Notes under the pieces: model-generated
What the model saw: the letters and a program-made list of their open reading frames with translations, nothing else
Told to the model about the DNA's origin: nothing
The model's database searches: none
Shown: positions 1 through 6,808 of the stretch, piece by piece
Position numbering within the stretch: the stretch's first letter is position 1
How the letters are laid out: each line of letters opens with the position of its first letter
Translations under genes and position numbers: made by a program
NCBI GenBank assembly: GCA_009925955.1
Contig: RFPX01000060.1
Coordinates: 1-7,488, forward strand
Source of the DNA: Betaproteobacteria bacterium
GTDB lineage: Bacteria > Pseudomonadota > Gammaproteobacteria > Burkholderiales > Burkholderiaceae_C
Length of the DNA stretch: 7,488 nucleotides
Direction: 5' to 3'

Positions 1-1658
1 TCTCTGAGGTCAATGCCCGCTTCACCTTGGATGCCATGCCAGGCAAGCAAATGGCCATCGACGCCGACCTCAACGCCGGCATCATCGACAAGGAAACGGC
101 GAACAAGCGGCGTGAAGAGCTGAGCCAGGAAGCCGACTTCTTTGGCTCCATGGACGGCGCATCCAAATTTGTCAGCGGAGACGCCATCGCAGGCCTGCTG
201 ATCTTGCTGATCAACATCGTCGGTGGCTTGGCCATCGGGATCATGCAGCACAACCTGTCGCCCGCTGAAGCCGGCCGCATTTACACCCTGCTGACCATTG
301 GCGACGGCTTGGCGGCACAGATTCCGGCCCTGTTCCTGTCCATGGCCACCGCCATCATCGTGACGCGCGTGACGACCAGCGAAACGATGACCGAGCAGGC
401 GGTCAGCCAACTCAACAACCCCAATGCCCTGTTTGTTTCCGCCGGTATCGTCTTCTTGCTGGGTCTGGTGCCCGGCATGCCCCACCTGGTGTTCTTCGTG
501 CTGGCAGCCGGCACAGCGGCCGTGGGATGGCTGGCCCTCAGAGGGCGCGCCAAGGAAGAAGCCACCGCGGCGGAGGCGGCCAAGCCGGTTATCGAGGGAC
601 CCAAGGAGCTGGATTGGAGCGACCTGGACCAGGTGGACCTGATCGGCTTGGAGATCGGCTATGGCCTCCTGCCCCTGGTCAACGCCGAGACCGGCGGACA
701 GTTGATGCAACGCGTCAAAGGCGTTCGCAAGAAGCTGTCGGCCGAGCTGGGCTTCCTGGTGCAACCGGTTCGCATTCGCGACGCCTTGAGCCTAGAGCCC
801 GACAGTTACCAAATCGTCTTGAACGGGGTGGTGCGCGGCCGTGCTGAGGTCAAGGTGGGCAAAGAGCTGGCCATCAACCCCGGCCGCGTGTACGGCCAGG
901 TGGAGGGCGAGGCCACCAAGGAGCCCGCCTTCGGCCTGGATGCCGTGTGGATCGACCCCGCGCAGCGCGAGTACGCGCGCTCCATGGGCTACACCGTGGT
1001 GGACCCCGCCACCGCCATCGCCACCCATTTGAACAAGGTGCTGCGCGAGAACGCGGCCGACCTGCTGAGCCACGATGAGGTCCAGCAGCTGTTGGACAAG
1101 TTGGCGGCCCGGGCACCCAAGCTGGTGGAAGACCTCACCCCGGCCAAGCTGTCGCTGGGCATCATCACCCGTACGCTGCAGCAGCTGCTCAGCGAGTCGG
1201 TTTCGATCCGTGACATGCGCAGCATCGCCGAAGCATTGACCGAAGCCAGCGGCCGTACCCAAGACCCCGAGCAGCTGGCCGCGCAGGTGCGGCCCAAGAT
1301 TGGCCGCATGATCATGCAGGCCCTGGTAGACCCACAGGACACGCTCTTGGCCATGACCCTGGATCCGGCCCTGGAGCAGATGCTGCACAACGTGTCCCAG
1401 CACAGCCAACCCGGACAGGGCCTGATGCTGGAGCCCGGACTGGCCGACCGCCTGTTCCGCGCCTTGCGCGATGGCGCTCGCTCGGTCGAAGAACAAGGCC
1501 ATCCTGCCGTGTTGGTGGTGTCGCCTGGCGTGCGGCCCTGGCTGGCCCGCATGGTGCGCCACCGCATCAACGACCTCACCGTGCTGTCTTACAGCGAAAT
1601 TCCGGAAGACCAAGCCGTCAAGGTGATCCACACCGTAACGGCCGACGCATCCGCCTGA
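1..1658 (+). CDS. flhA: Flagellar export gate protein FlhA, C-terminal ~551 residues (5' end outside window)
   Basis: Integral membrane core of the flagellar type III export apparatus, which takes subunits from the ATPase and chaperones and uses the proton gradient to export them. The reading frame is open from base 3. The window begins inside the FHIPEP family signature (EVNARFTLDAMPGKQM, then AIDAD, bases 6-74). Hydrophobic segments follow at about 183-251, 282-365, 423-473 and 474-540. The large cytoplasmic domain runs from about 541 to the stop. The motif KFVSGD (165-182) and the IGDGL motif with Asp at 303-305 have the same spacing as Salmonella K203, D208 and D249, residues linked to proton-driven export; all three are conserved. 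By that alignment about 148 residues are missing upstream and the full protein would be near 700 residues, normal for FlhA. The TGA lies 34 nt before flhF. The frame is intact and identification is firm. Confidence 0.97.
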   Translation, partial: SEVNARFTLDAMPGKQMAIDADLNAGIIDKETANKRREELSQEADFFGSMDGASKFVSGDAIAGLLILLINIVGGLAIGIMQHNLSPAEAGRIYTLLTIGDGLAAQIPALFLSMATAIIVTRVTTSETMTEQAVSQLNNPNALFVSAGIVFLLGLVPGMPHLVFFVLAAGTAAVGWLALRGRAKEEATAAEAAKPVIEGPKELDWSDLDQVDLIGLEIGYGLLPLVNAETGGQLMQRVKGVRKKLSAELGFLVQPVRIRDALSLEPDSYQIVLNGVVRGRAEVKVGKELAINPGRVYGQVEGEATKEPAFGLDAVWIDPAQREYARSMGYTVVDPATAIATHLNKVLRENAADLLSHDEVQQLLDKLAARAPKLVEDLTPAKLSLGIITRTLQQLLSESVSIRDMRSIAEALTEASGRTQDPEQLAAQVRPKIGRMIMQALVDPQDTLLAMTLDPALEQMLHNVSQHSQPGQGLMLEPGLADRLFRALRDGARSVEEQGHPAVLVVSPGVRPWLARMVRHRINDLTVLSYSEIPEDQAVKVIHTVTADASA

Positions 1659-1692
1659 ACCGATCTCACCGCCCGCACAGGAGAAGCTCCAC

Positions 1693-3354
1693 ATGAAGCT
1701 CCAACGCATACTGGCCAAGGACTCCCGCAGCGCCAATGAACAGGCCATCGCCAAGTACGGGCGCGATGTGCTGGTGGTCTCCAACAACCGCGTCAACGGC
1801 ATGACCGAGCTGATCGTGGCGGTTGATGTGGAACCCGAGCAGATGCCGCCGCCGGTGATGCCCCGCGGGGCTGGAGAACCCTTTGAGGCCGCCTTGCGCC
1901 AGCAACTACATGCGCCCACCGCAGATGGTCAAGCGCCGGGCCACGCCGCTGCACAAGGCCAGGCCGGCAGCCCTGGCGTTGCGGAGGCCTTCATTCCGGC
2001 CCAGATGGCCCTGATGCAGGCGGCCCAGCGGGCTGCAGCCCAATCTCTGGGCCAGACCGAGCCGCTTCGTCCCACCCCGGCGAAGGCCACTGCGCCGCAG
2101 CCCAAGGCCGTGCGTTATGCCCAGCAGTTCCGTCTGAGCGGGCCGGCCACCGGTGCACCGGCCGCCCTGCCCTTGGCCAGCCTCACGGTGTCCCGCGTGC
2201 TGGAGGGCTCGCTCGCGGTGGCCGCGCAAGAGCGCTCACCGACCGAAGGCGATACACCCGACACCTCCGCGCCCAGCGCCGCTGCACCGCAGGGCTCTGA
2301 TGGGGCACTGCCGATGACCACCATCAGCAGCGACAAGGCCCACGCCCTGACCGACTTGATCCGCGCGGAGATTGCCCAACTGCGCAAGGAAATGCGCATG
2401 GGCCAACAGCTTCAGGCCTGGGCAGCACAAGGCCCTGCCCATCGCTGGAACGAAGCCCTGTCCGAGGTCGGCGTGCCCACGACGCTGCGCGCGCTGCTGA
2501 TGTCGGGCTTGTCCAACGACTTTGACGACCAGCAGGCCCTGGCGGCCATCGAAGCACAGATGGCCGAGAACCTGCCCAAGCCGAAGGCACCGCGCGCGCG
2601 CCGCGCGGCAGGCTCGGCCTGGACGTCTGGGGTGCACCTGCTCAGTGGCCCAGGGGGCAGTGGGAAGACCTCCATGGCCGCCCGGCTCGCCCATGAAGCC
2701 GCACAGCGCTTGGGCGTGGACCAGGTGGTGTTGGTCAGCTGGAACGACAACCGCCCCGGCGCCTGGAGCCAACTGCAGATGTGGGCGTCTCGTATTGGCG
2801 TGAACGCCTTCCGTGCCGCCGATTCCGCCATGCTGGACCTGCTGTTGCAGGAGCACCAGGGCAGCCTGGTGATTGTGGACAGCGGCCTGAGCCAGCCCGA
2901 CATCCTCACCGCCGCCGTGCAAGGCCTAAAGGCCAGCCACCACCTGGTGATGCCCGCCGACGCCAATGCCGCTACGCTGCGCCGCTGGGTGGGCGAACAC
3001 GCGCCCCATTGGTCGGATGTCTTGATCACCCGCTTGGATGAGTCGGCCCAGCCGTGGCCACTGTTGCAGGCCTGCTGCGAGCACCAGTTGTGCCCGGCCA
3101 TGGCCAGCGATGGCGGTGGCCTGACCCAGCTGCGCCAGCCTTTTGACGCACAGGCCCTGCTGCAGCACGGCATGGCGGTTCTGGCCCAACTGCTGGGCGC
3201 CGGCGGCCACCCCGGGCATACCGGCGGCCGGGACACCCCCCTGGCCCTGGACATTCCCACCATCGACCGCATCACGACGACAGTGCCACCGCGACAAGCC
3301 GGCCGAAGTGGCCGCAGCGCGGCGCGCGGTCGCCAGGGAGCCTCACATGCCTGA
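1693..3354 (+). CDS. flhF: Flagellar placement protein FlhF (SRP-type GTPase homologue with degenerate G motifs)
   Basis: Homologue of FlhF, the SRP-family GTPase that marks the pole where a flagellum is built. The 553-residue protein starts at an ATG with AGGAGA 8 nt upstream. Residues 1-48 match the FlhF B domain (MKLQRILAKD, then YGRDVLVVSNNRV). About 50-225 is a long Ala/Pro/Gln-rich linker, about 226-310 a helical N domain, and about 311-510 the G domain. The P-loop GPGGSGKT (319-326) is good. The other nucleotide motifs have drifted: the DTYR box reads NDNR (351-354), the DTAGR box reads DSGLS (396-400) with one residue fewer, TKLD reads TRLD (446-449), and the final guanine loop is not recognisable. 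The C-terminal ~20 residues are Arg/Ser/Gly-rich. It sits between flhA and flhG, overlapping flhG by 8 nt. Identity is firm from the B domain and context; GTPase competence is doubtful. Confidence 0.93.
   Translation: MKLQRILAKDSRSANEQAIAKYGRDVLVVSNNRVNGMTELIVAVDVEPEQMPPPVMPRGAGEPFEAALRQQLHAPTADGQAPGHAAAQGQAGSPGVAEAFIPAQMALMQAAQRAAAQSLGQTEPLRPTPAKATAPQPKAVRYAQQFRLSGPATGAPAALPLASLTVSRVLEGSLAVAAQERSPTEGDTPDTSAPSAAAPQGSDGALPMTTISSDKAHALTDLIRAEIAQLRKEMRMGQQLQAWAAQGPAHRWNEALSEVGVPTTLRALLMSGLSNDFDDQQALAAIEAQMAENLPKPKAPRARRAAGSAWTSGVHLLSGPGGSGKTSMAARLAHEAAQRLGVDQVVLVSWNDNRPGAWSQLQMWASRIGVNAFRAADSAMLDLLLQEHQGSLVIVDSGLSQPDILTAAVQGLKASHHLVMPADANAATLRRWVGEHAPHWSDVLITRLDESAQPWPLLQACCEHQLCPAMASDGGGLTQLRQPFDAQALLQHGMAVLAQLLGAGGHPGHTGGRDTPLALDIPTIDRITTTVPPRQAGRSGRSAARGRQGASHA
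3335..3340 (+). promoter_or_regulatory. Ribosome binding site fixing the flhG start
   Basis: AGGGAG lies inside the end of flhF, 6 nt before the ATG at 3347. It supports the short FlhG N terminus over any longer in-frame start and fits translational coupling across the 8-nt flhF/flhG overlap. Confidence 0.7.
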
Positions 3355-4195
3355 TGAAATCGGCATCAAGCCGGTGGAAGTGATCGGCGTGGCCAGCGGC
3401 AAGGGGGGCGTGGGCAAGACCACGGTGTCCACCAACTTGTCGGTGGCCTTGAGCCAGATGGGCCGTCAGGTGCTGCTGCTGGACGCCGACCTGGGGCTGG
3501 CCAACGCGCAACTGGCGCTGGGCGTGCGCGCCGAGTTCAACCTCAGCCACGTGACCTCGGGTCTCAAGCGCCTGCCCGAGATCCTGGTCCCGGTGCGCCC
3601 TGGCTTGCAGCTGATTCCGGGTGCCTCGGGTGTGCGCAGCATGGCCGCCCTCAGCGTCGACCAAACCGAGGCCCTGATCCACACCTTTGACCAAATTGAC
3701 ACCGCACCCGACTGCCTGGTGGTGGATGTGGCCGCCGGGATCTCGCCCGGCGTGTTGTCTTTCATGGGGGCCTGCACCCGGCGGGTGGTGGTGGTCAAGG
3801 ACGACCCCTCCTCGATCGCCGACGCCTACGGCATCATCAAGGTCATGCACCAAGACCAGGGACTGACCGAAATCCATCTGGTGTGCAACCAGGTCCAAAG
3901 CGAGGCCCACGGGCAACAACTGCACCAGCGTCTGGCGGACGTCTGCCGGCGGTTCATCGGACTGGAACTGCCCTACCTGGGCTCCATCGAAGCCGATGAA
4001 CTGGTCCTGGAAGCGCATCGCAAATACCAGCCCGTCGTGGAGTTCGCGCCCGGCAGCGCCGCCGCCCGCGACTATCGCCGCCTGGCGCACGCCATCACGG
4101 AATGGCCCGCCGCGCGAGGCCTGGCCACCCGCCGCTTTTTCATGAACCGCCGCGCGCGGGGGCTTGCCGCCCCACCCGGCACCGTGGGGAGCTGA
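3347..4195 (+). CDS. flhG: Flagellar number regulator FlhG (FleN/YlxH), MinD-like ATPase
   Basis: MinD/ParA-type ATPase that limits flagellar number and works with FlhF at the membrane. The predicted protein has 282 residues. The deviant Walker A motif SGKGGVGKTT (17-26) carries the signature lysine K19 and catalytic-loop K24. DADLGLAN (46-53) is the switch I region, and LVVDVAAGIS with D127 is the Walker B/switch II region, where most homologues read DTAAGIS. Near the C terminus a basic amphipathic stretch (about 262-275, RRFFMNRRARGL) could be the membrane-targeting helix; that is inferred. The N terminus is only about 16 residues before the Walker A motif and shows no DQAxxLR motif, the element that stimulates FlhF in studied species. 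The start is the ATG preceded by AGGGAG at 6 nt, and it overlaps the flhF stop by 8 nt, implying translational coupling. The frame is open further upstream inside flhF, but that extension is low-complexity and does not look like FlhG. Confidence 0.94.
   Translation: MPDEIGIKPVEVIGVASGKGGVGKTTVSTNLSVALSQMGRQVLLLDADLGLANAQLALGVRAEFNLSHVTSGLKRLPEILVPVRPGLQLIPGASGVRSMAALSVDQTEALIHTFDQIDTAPDCLVVDVAAGISPGVLSFMGACTRRVVVVKDDPSSIADAYGIIKVMHQDQGLTEIHLVCNQVQSEAHGQQLHQRLADVCRRFIGLELPYLGSIEADELVLEAHRKYQPVVEFAPGSAAARDYRRLAHAITEWPAARGLATRRFFMNRRARGLAAPPGTVGS
4186..4191 (+). promoter_or_regulatory. Ribosome binding site fixing the fliA start
   Basis: GGGGAG overlaps the last codons of flhG and stands 8 nt before the ATG at 4200. 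It favours this start over the TTG at 4164, which would extend FliA by 12 residues into flhG. Confidence 0.7.
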
Positions 4196-4199
4196 ACCC

Positions 4200-4937
4200 A
4201 TGAACGCCGCCATCGAACTCTACGGGGCCACGGCAGCGGCCGTGTCCCTCAAGAACCGGGACGCCTTGGTCTTGGCCAACCAGGGCATGGTGCGCCGGGT
4301 GGCGCTGCACCTGAAGACGCGCATTCCGCCGGTCATCGAAGTTGACGAACTGATCCAGGTGGGCATGATGGGTCTGTTGGAAGCCACCAACACCTACGAC
4401 CCCACCAAGGGCGTTGACTTCGACAACTTCGCCCATGCCCGGGTGAGGGGCGCCATGCTGGACGAGGTGCGGCGGCTGTCTGCCCTGCCCCGCTCGGCCG
4501 TGGCCTTCAACCGCCAGCAATCCGAGGCCACCCAAGCCCTGGCCAACCGCCTGGGCCGCCGGCCCAACGACCGGGAACTGGCCGAGCACATGGGACTGTC
4601 CATTGAGGAGTACCACAAGGAGCGGGGGCAAGCCCGGGTGTTTGAGACCCACTCGATCGAGGACATGACCGAGGAAGTCCTGGCCATGCCCGACACCGCC
4701 ATGTTGCGGCCCGACGAGGCGGTCGAAGAATCCCAGTTTATGGACGCGGTCACGGGGGCGATTGATTCGCTACCCGAGCGAGAACGGTTGATAATCAGCC
4801 TGTACTATGTGGAAGAGCTCAACCTCAAGGAAATTGGCGCCGTCTTGGGGGTGAGCGAGTCCCGCGTGAGCCAGCTGCTGTCCGCCGTGGTCAAGAAGCT
4901 GCGCTCCGAATTGAAGGTGGGCCCGGGCGGGAAGTGA
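4200..4937 (+). CDS. fliA: RNA polymerase sigma factor FliA (sigma-28, flagellar)
   Basis: Alternative sigma factor that directs RNA polymerase to late flagellar and chemotaxis genes; in other bacteria it is held back by FlgM until the hook is finished. The product has 245 residues, the usual FliA length. Region 2 spans about residues 19-93, including VDELIQVGMMGLLEA and FDNFAHARVRGAMLDE, which bind core enzyme and the -10 element. Region 3 is about 97-150 (RLGRRPNDRELAEHMG). Region 4 is about 185-238, with LPERERLIISLYY and the helix-turn-helix LKEIGAVLGVSESRVSQLL for the -35 element. The ATG at 4200 is preferred to an in-frame TTG at 4164 because GGGGAG stands 8 nt before it and the TTG would lie inside flhG. 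It follows flhG by 4 nt and the next gene starts within 40 nt. A possible target promoter lies at 6295-6321. Confidence 0.97.
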   Translation: MNAAIELYGATAAAVSLKNRDALVLANQGMVRRVALHLKTRIPPVIEVDELIQVGMMGLLEATNTYDPTKGVDFDNFAHARVRGAMLDEVRRLSALPRSAVAFNRQQSEATQALANRLGRRPNDRELAEHMGLSIEEYHKERGQARVFETHSIEDMTEEVLAMPDTAMLRPDEAVEESQFMDAVTGAIDSLPERERLIISLYYVEELNLKEIGAVLGVSESRVSQLLSAVVKKLRSELKVGPGGK

Positions 4938-4975
4938 ACCCTGGGCCTTGTGCGGTTTCGGCGTTCGCAGGCCCT

Positions 4976-5566
4976 ATGTTCAGCTTTTTCCAGAAAGAGA
5001 CCCCCGAGCAACTGAAGGCGCAGGCCAAGGCCAACTACGAAAAGGCCGCCGCCCTGAAGTCCACCAGCCGGGAATCGGCCAGCATGCGCGTGCGCATCGC
5101 GCTGCTGGCCAAAGCGCATCTCGACAGCGTCTTCATTGAAGGCGCTGAGCGAACGGGCACGTGGCAGGAACTGTGTATGTTGGCCATTGCCAATGGCCAG
5201 GAAAAGCCCGAACCCCCGACCCCCACCTACTTCCACCGGGTCAAAACACAGGGCACGGAAAACCACACCTACACCTGGATTCCAGAAGACCTCACCGATG
5301 AGGTGTTCAACATCGGTGCCCGTTACCAGACCGTGCAGATCGACGCCCATCAGTCCATCGCCATGGTTCAGCGAATCGCCGACGAAATCTGCCAGAAAGA
5401 CCTCAAGCTGGACGCCCCCTTCAAGGCCCTGCAATTTTTGCGCGACGAACTTGAAGCGGCCGGTGAAACGGTCAACATTCCCGCCGGTGGCGGTGCTGCA
5501 GCGCTGGGTGAAGGCGCTGTGGACCCCGAAGAAGACAACGGCAAACCTGGGACACCTGGCGCCTGA
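4976..5566 (+). CDS. Uncharacterised soluble protein in the fliA operon
   Basis: I do not recognise this family. From the ATG at 4976 the protein has 196 residues with no signal peptide or membrane segment, so it is probably cytoplasmic. Residues 1-55 are strongly helical and Lys/Ala/Glu-rich (EQLKAQAKANYEKAAALK). The middle (about 60-145) is a mixed region with conserved-looking aromatics (TGTWQELCMLAIANGQ, YTWIPEDLTDEVFNIG). About 145-163 is another helix, and 165-196 is a Gly/Ala/acidic tail that is probably disordered. A GTG at 4934 overlaps the fliA stop as GTGA and would add 14 residues. I prefer 4976 because MFSFFQKE looks like a natural N terminus and AGG stands 4 nt upstream, though that ribosome site is weak. 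The stop shares a base with the next ATG, so the two products are probably made together. Position suggests a role in motility or its regulation; that is inference only. Confidence 0.85.
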   Translation: MFSFFQKETPEQLKAQAKANYEKAAALKSTSRESASMRVRIALLAKAHLDSVFIEGAERTGTWQELCMLAIANGQEKPEPPTPTYFHRVKTQGTENHTYTWIPEDLTDEVFNIGARYQTVQIDAHQSIAMVQRIADEICQKDLKLDAPFKALQFLRDELEAAGETVNIPAGGGAAALGEGAVDPEEDNGKPGTPGA

Positions 5567-6303
5567 TGATCATCTTCCTCACCATCGTGGGTGCGGCGCT
5601 GTTGGCGCTACTGGTGGTGGTGGTGTACCTCAACGACCGCGTAAACGAACTGGAGCGCCGAACGGGCTTCGGCCCTGGTGGCGGCACGGCGGTCGTAGGC
5701 GGTGGCGACGACAACACCTGGCGCGGCCTGAGCGGAAAGCGCCTGTGGGACGCCATGGCCGGCAAGAAGGGCGTGACCCCACTGGCCGATGCCGACCTGG
5801 ACGCTCTGCGCCTGAGCTACGAGGGCGTGCTTTCCCAACACATCGAAAGCCTGTTCAGGTCTGGCCAATCAGACGCCCGTCGCGGCTCGGCCGTGCAACC
5901 CACGGCCGTCAAAACGCTGGCCTCTCCGCGCGGCACAGTGCAATCCTGGATCCCTTTGAACCACGCCAACGCCCTGTACCGGGCGGGCATGGACTCCACC
6001 AAGGCCGACATCTACGAGACCGAACGGGCTCGGATGACCCTGGACGAGACCGCCCAGGTGCTGTATGCGCAAACAGGGCTCTCGCTTTCGCAGCCGTTTT
6101 CTGACCTGCTGCTGGGCAATGGAGGCGAACTTGCACCGGCGGCCACAGCAGAAGCACCGATGCTGGCAGGGGCTGCCGGCGATGGCGCGCCCTCACCCAG
6201 CACCACGGCTGGCGCCTTGGGCTCCGGGGCGGCGGTGCCGTTGGCCGGAGCGCCGCCCACACCCGCCAGCCCGACCCACCCGGGGCCCAGCAGCTCAAGT
6301 TAG
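5566..6303 (+). CDS. Uncharacterised N-terminally membrane-anchored protein in the fliA operon
   Basis: I do not recognise this family. The 245-residue protein opens with one hydrophobic segment (residues 2-21, rich in Ile, Leu and Val) without a cleavage site, so it is a likely bitopic anchor. A short charged helix follows (22-33, YLNDRVNELERR), then a Gly-rich hinge (34-49). The probable globular or helical domain is about 50-185 (TWRGLSGKRLWDAMAGKKG, LSYEGVLSQHIESLF, SWIPLNHANALYRAGM). The last ~55 residues are Ala/Pro/Ser/Gly-rich and probably disordered. Lys/Arg in 53-68 favour a cytoplasmic C-terminal domain, but topology is uncertain. The ATG overlaps the stop of the preceding gene (TGATG), so translation is probably coupled and the two products may interact. 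Its own stop codon lies within a possible sigma-28 promoter for fliS. A motility role is inferred only from the neighbours. Confidence 0.85.
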   Translation: MIIFLTIVGAALLALLVVVVYLNDRVNELERRTGFGPGGGTAVVGGGDDNTWRGLSGKRLWDAMAGKKGVTPLADADLDALRLSYEGVLSQHIESLFRSGQSDARRGSAVQPTAVKTLASPRGTVQSWIPLNHANALYRAGMDSTKADIYETERARMTLDETAQVLYAQTGLSLSQPFSDLLLGNGGELAPAATAEAPMLAGAAGDGAPSPSTTAGALGSGAAVPLAGAPPTPASPTHPGPSSSS

Positions 6304-6321
6304 AGGGTTTTGATCCGATCT
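6295..6321 (+). promoter_or_regulatory. Candidate sigma-28 (FliA) promoter for fliS
   Basis: The -35-like TCAAGTTA (6295-6302) matches 6 of 8 bases of the enterobacterial consensus TAAAGTTT. After exactly 11 nt, the -10-like TCCGATCT (6314-6321) keeps the CCGAT core of GCCGATAA (5 of 8). Transcription would begin near 6328, giving a leader of about 40 nt before the fliS ATG. The -35 element straddles the stop codon of the upstream gene. FliS is a late flagellar product, so FliA control is plausible. The match is imperfect, so this is a prediction. Confidence 0.5.
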
Positions 6322-6354
6322 ACTGTCCAAGCAAGCAGTTCAACGCACACTTGG

Positions 6355-6359
6355 AAGGA
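6355..6359 (+). promoter_or_regulatory. Ribosome binding site fixing the fliS start
   Basis: AAGGA stands 7 nt before the ATG at 6367. It decides the start against an in-frame TTG at 6310, which has no such site, lies inside the candidate promoter and would add a non-FliS-like leader of 19 residues. Confidence 0.75.
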
Positions 6360-6366
6360 CGATCAG

Positions 6367-6786
6367 ATGAATGCCCATCGCGCGCTCAACAGCTACGGCA
6401 GCGTCAAGGTGGTGGCCGGCGTGGCCACCGCCAACAACGTGGAGCTGATCATGATGCTGTTCGATGGCCTGATCGAAAGCCTGAGCCTGGCCCGTGGCCA
6501 TATCCAGCACGGCTCCATTGAGCTCAAGAGCCGCGCCCTTCAGCGTGCCTCTCGCATCGTGTTGGGCCTTCAGAATGCGCTGGACCATGAGCGCGGAGGC
6601 GACCTGGCGCGCAACCTGGCCGATCTGTACACCTATGTGGTGCGCCGCATCATCGACATCAACGCCTACAACGACCTGAAGGCGCTGGACGAGGTGTCGT
6701 CGATGATGATTGAAATTCGAAATGCCTGGCAACAGGTGCCGGCGCTGGTGCCAGCGCCCGCCGCGCCGGCGCGCATGGCGAGCTGA
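6367..6786 (+). CDS. fliS: Flagellin export chaperone FliS (divergent)
   Basis: FliS binds the C-terminal helix of flagellin in the cytoplasm, prevents early polymerisation and delivers it to FlhA. The protein has 139 residues, close to the usual 125-135, and is predicted all-helical. Family marks are a Tyr near the N terminus (Y10), LIMMLFDGLIESL (27-39, FliS usually LIVMLYDGA), and NLADLYTYVVRRIIDIN with NDLKALDEV (83-110). The following RNAWQQV also fits. The normally conserved ASPxxL stretch reads ATANNVEL here, without the proline, and the last ~13 residues are an Ala/Pro tail. Neither fliD nor fliT is beside it, although fliS usually sits in a fliDST block. It is separated from the upstream operon by a 63-nt gap holding a candidate sigma-28 promoter, and it converges with fliJ. 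FliS is the clear best match; a specialised second FliS copy is possible. Confidence 0.87.
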   Translation: MNAHRALNSYGSVKVVAGVATANNVELIMMLFDGLIESLSLARGHIQHGSIELKSRALQRASRIVLGLQNALDHERGGDLARNLADLYTYVVRRIIDINAYNDLKALDEVSSMMIEIRNAWQQVPALVPAPAAPARMAS

Positions 6787-6808
6787 AATCCCCCCCGCGC
6801 CTCAGTGG

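Noticed and set aside
792..1919. 375-codon open frame on the minus strand across flhA and flhF
   Set aside because: Antisense shadow of a GC-rich gene: low-complexity His/Gly/Arg-rich product, no family motif, and the plus strand codes for certain FlhA and FlhF.
2588..2610. GCGC-rich stretch within flhF
   Set aside because: Encodes a basic Arg/Ala segment between the N and G domains; simple codon composition, not a separate element.
3200..3229. Nine-base direct repeat CCGGCGGCC spaced by 12 nt
   Set aside because: Falls in a Gly-rich part of flhF and is explained by glycine and arginine codons in GC-rich DNA; no sign of a regulatory or mobile role.
3272..4213. 313-codon open frame on the minus strand across flhG
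   Set aside because: Shadow of flhG, whose Walker motifs are unmistakable. The antisense product is Gly/His/Gln-rich with no recognisable domain.
5136..6104. 322-codon plus-strand frame overlapping both unknown genes
   Set aside because: Its product is Arg/Pro/Ser-rich, typical of a frame-shifted GC-rich gene. The two overlapping genes in other frames have natural composition, a membrane helix and stop/start coupling.
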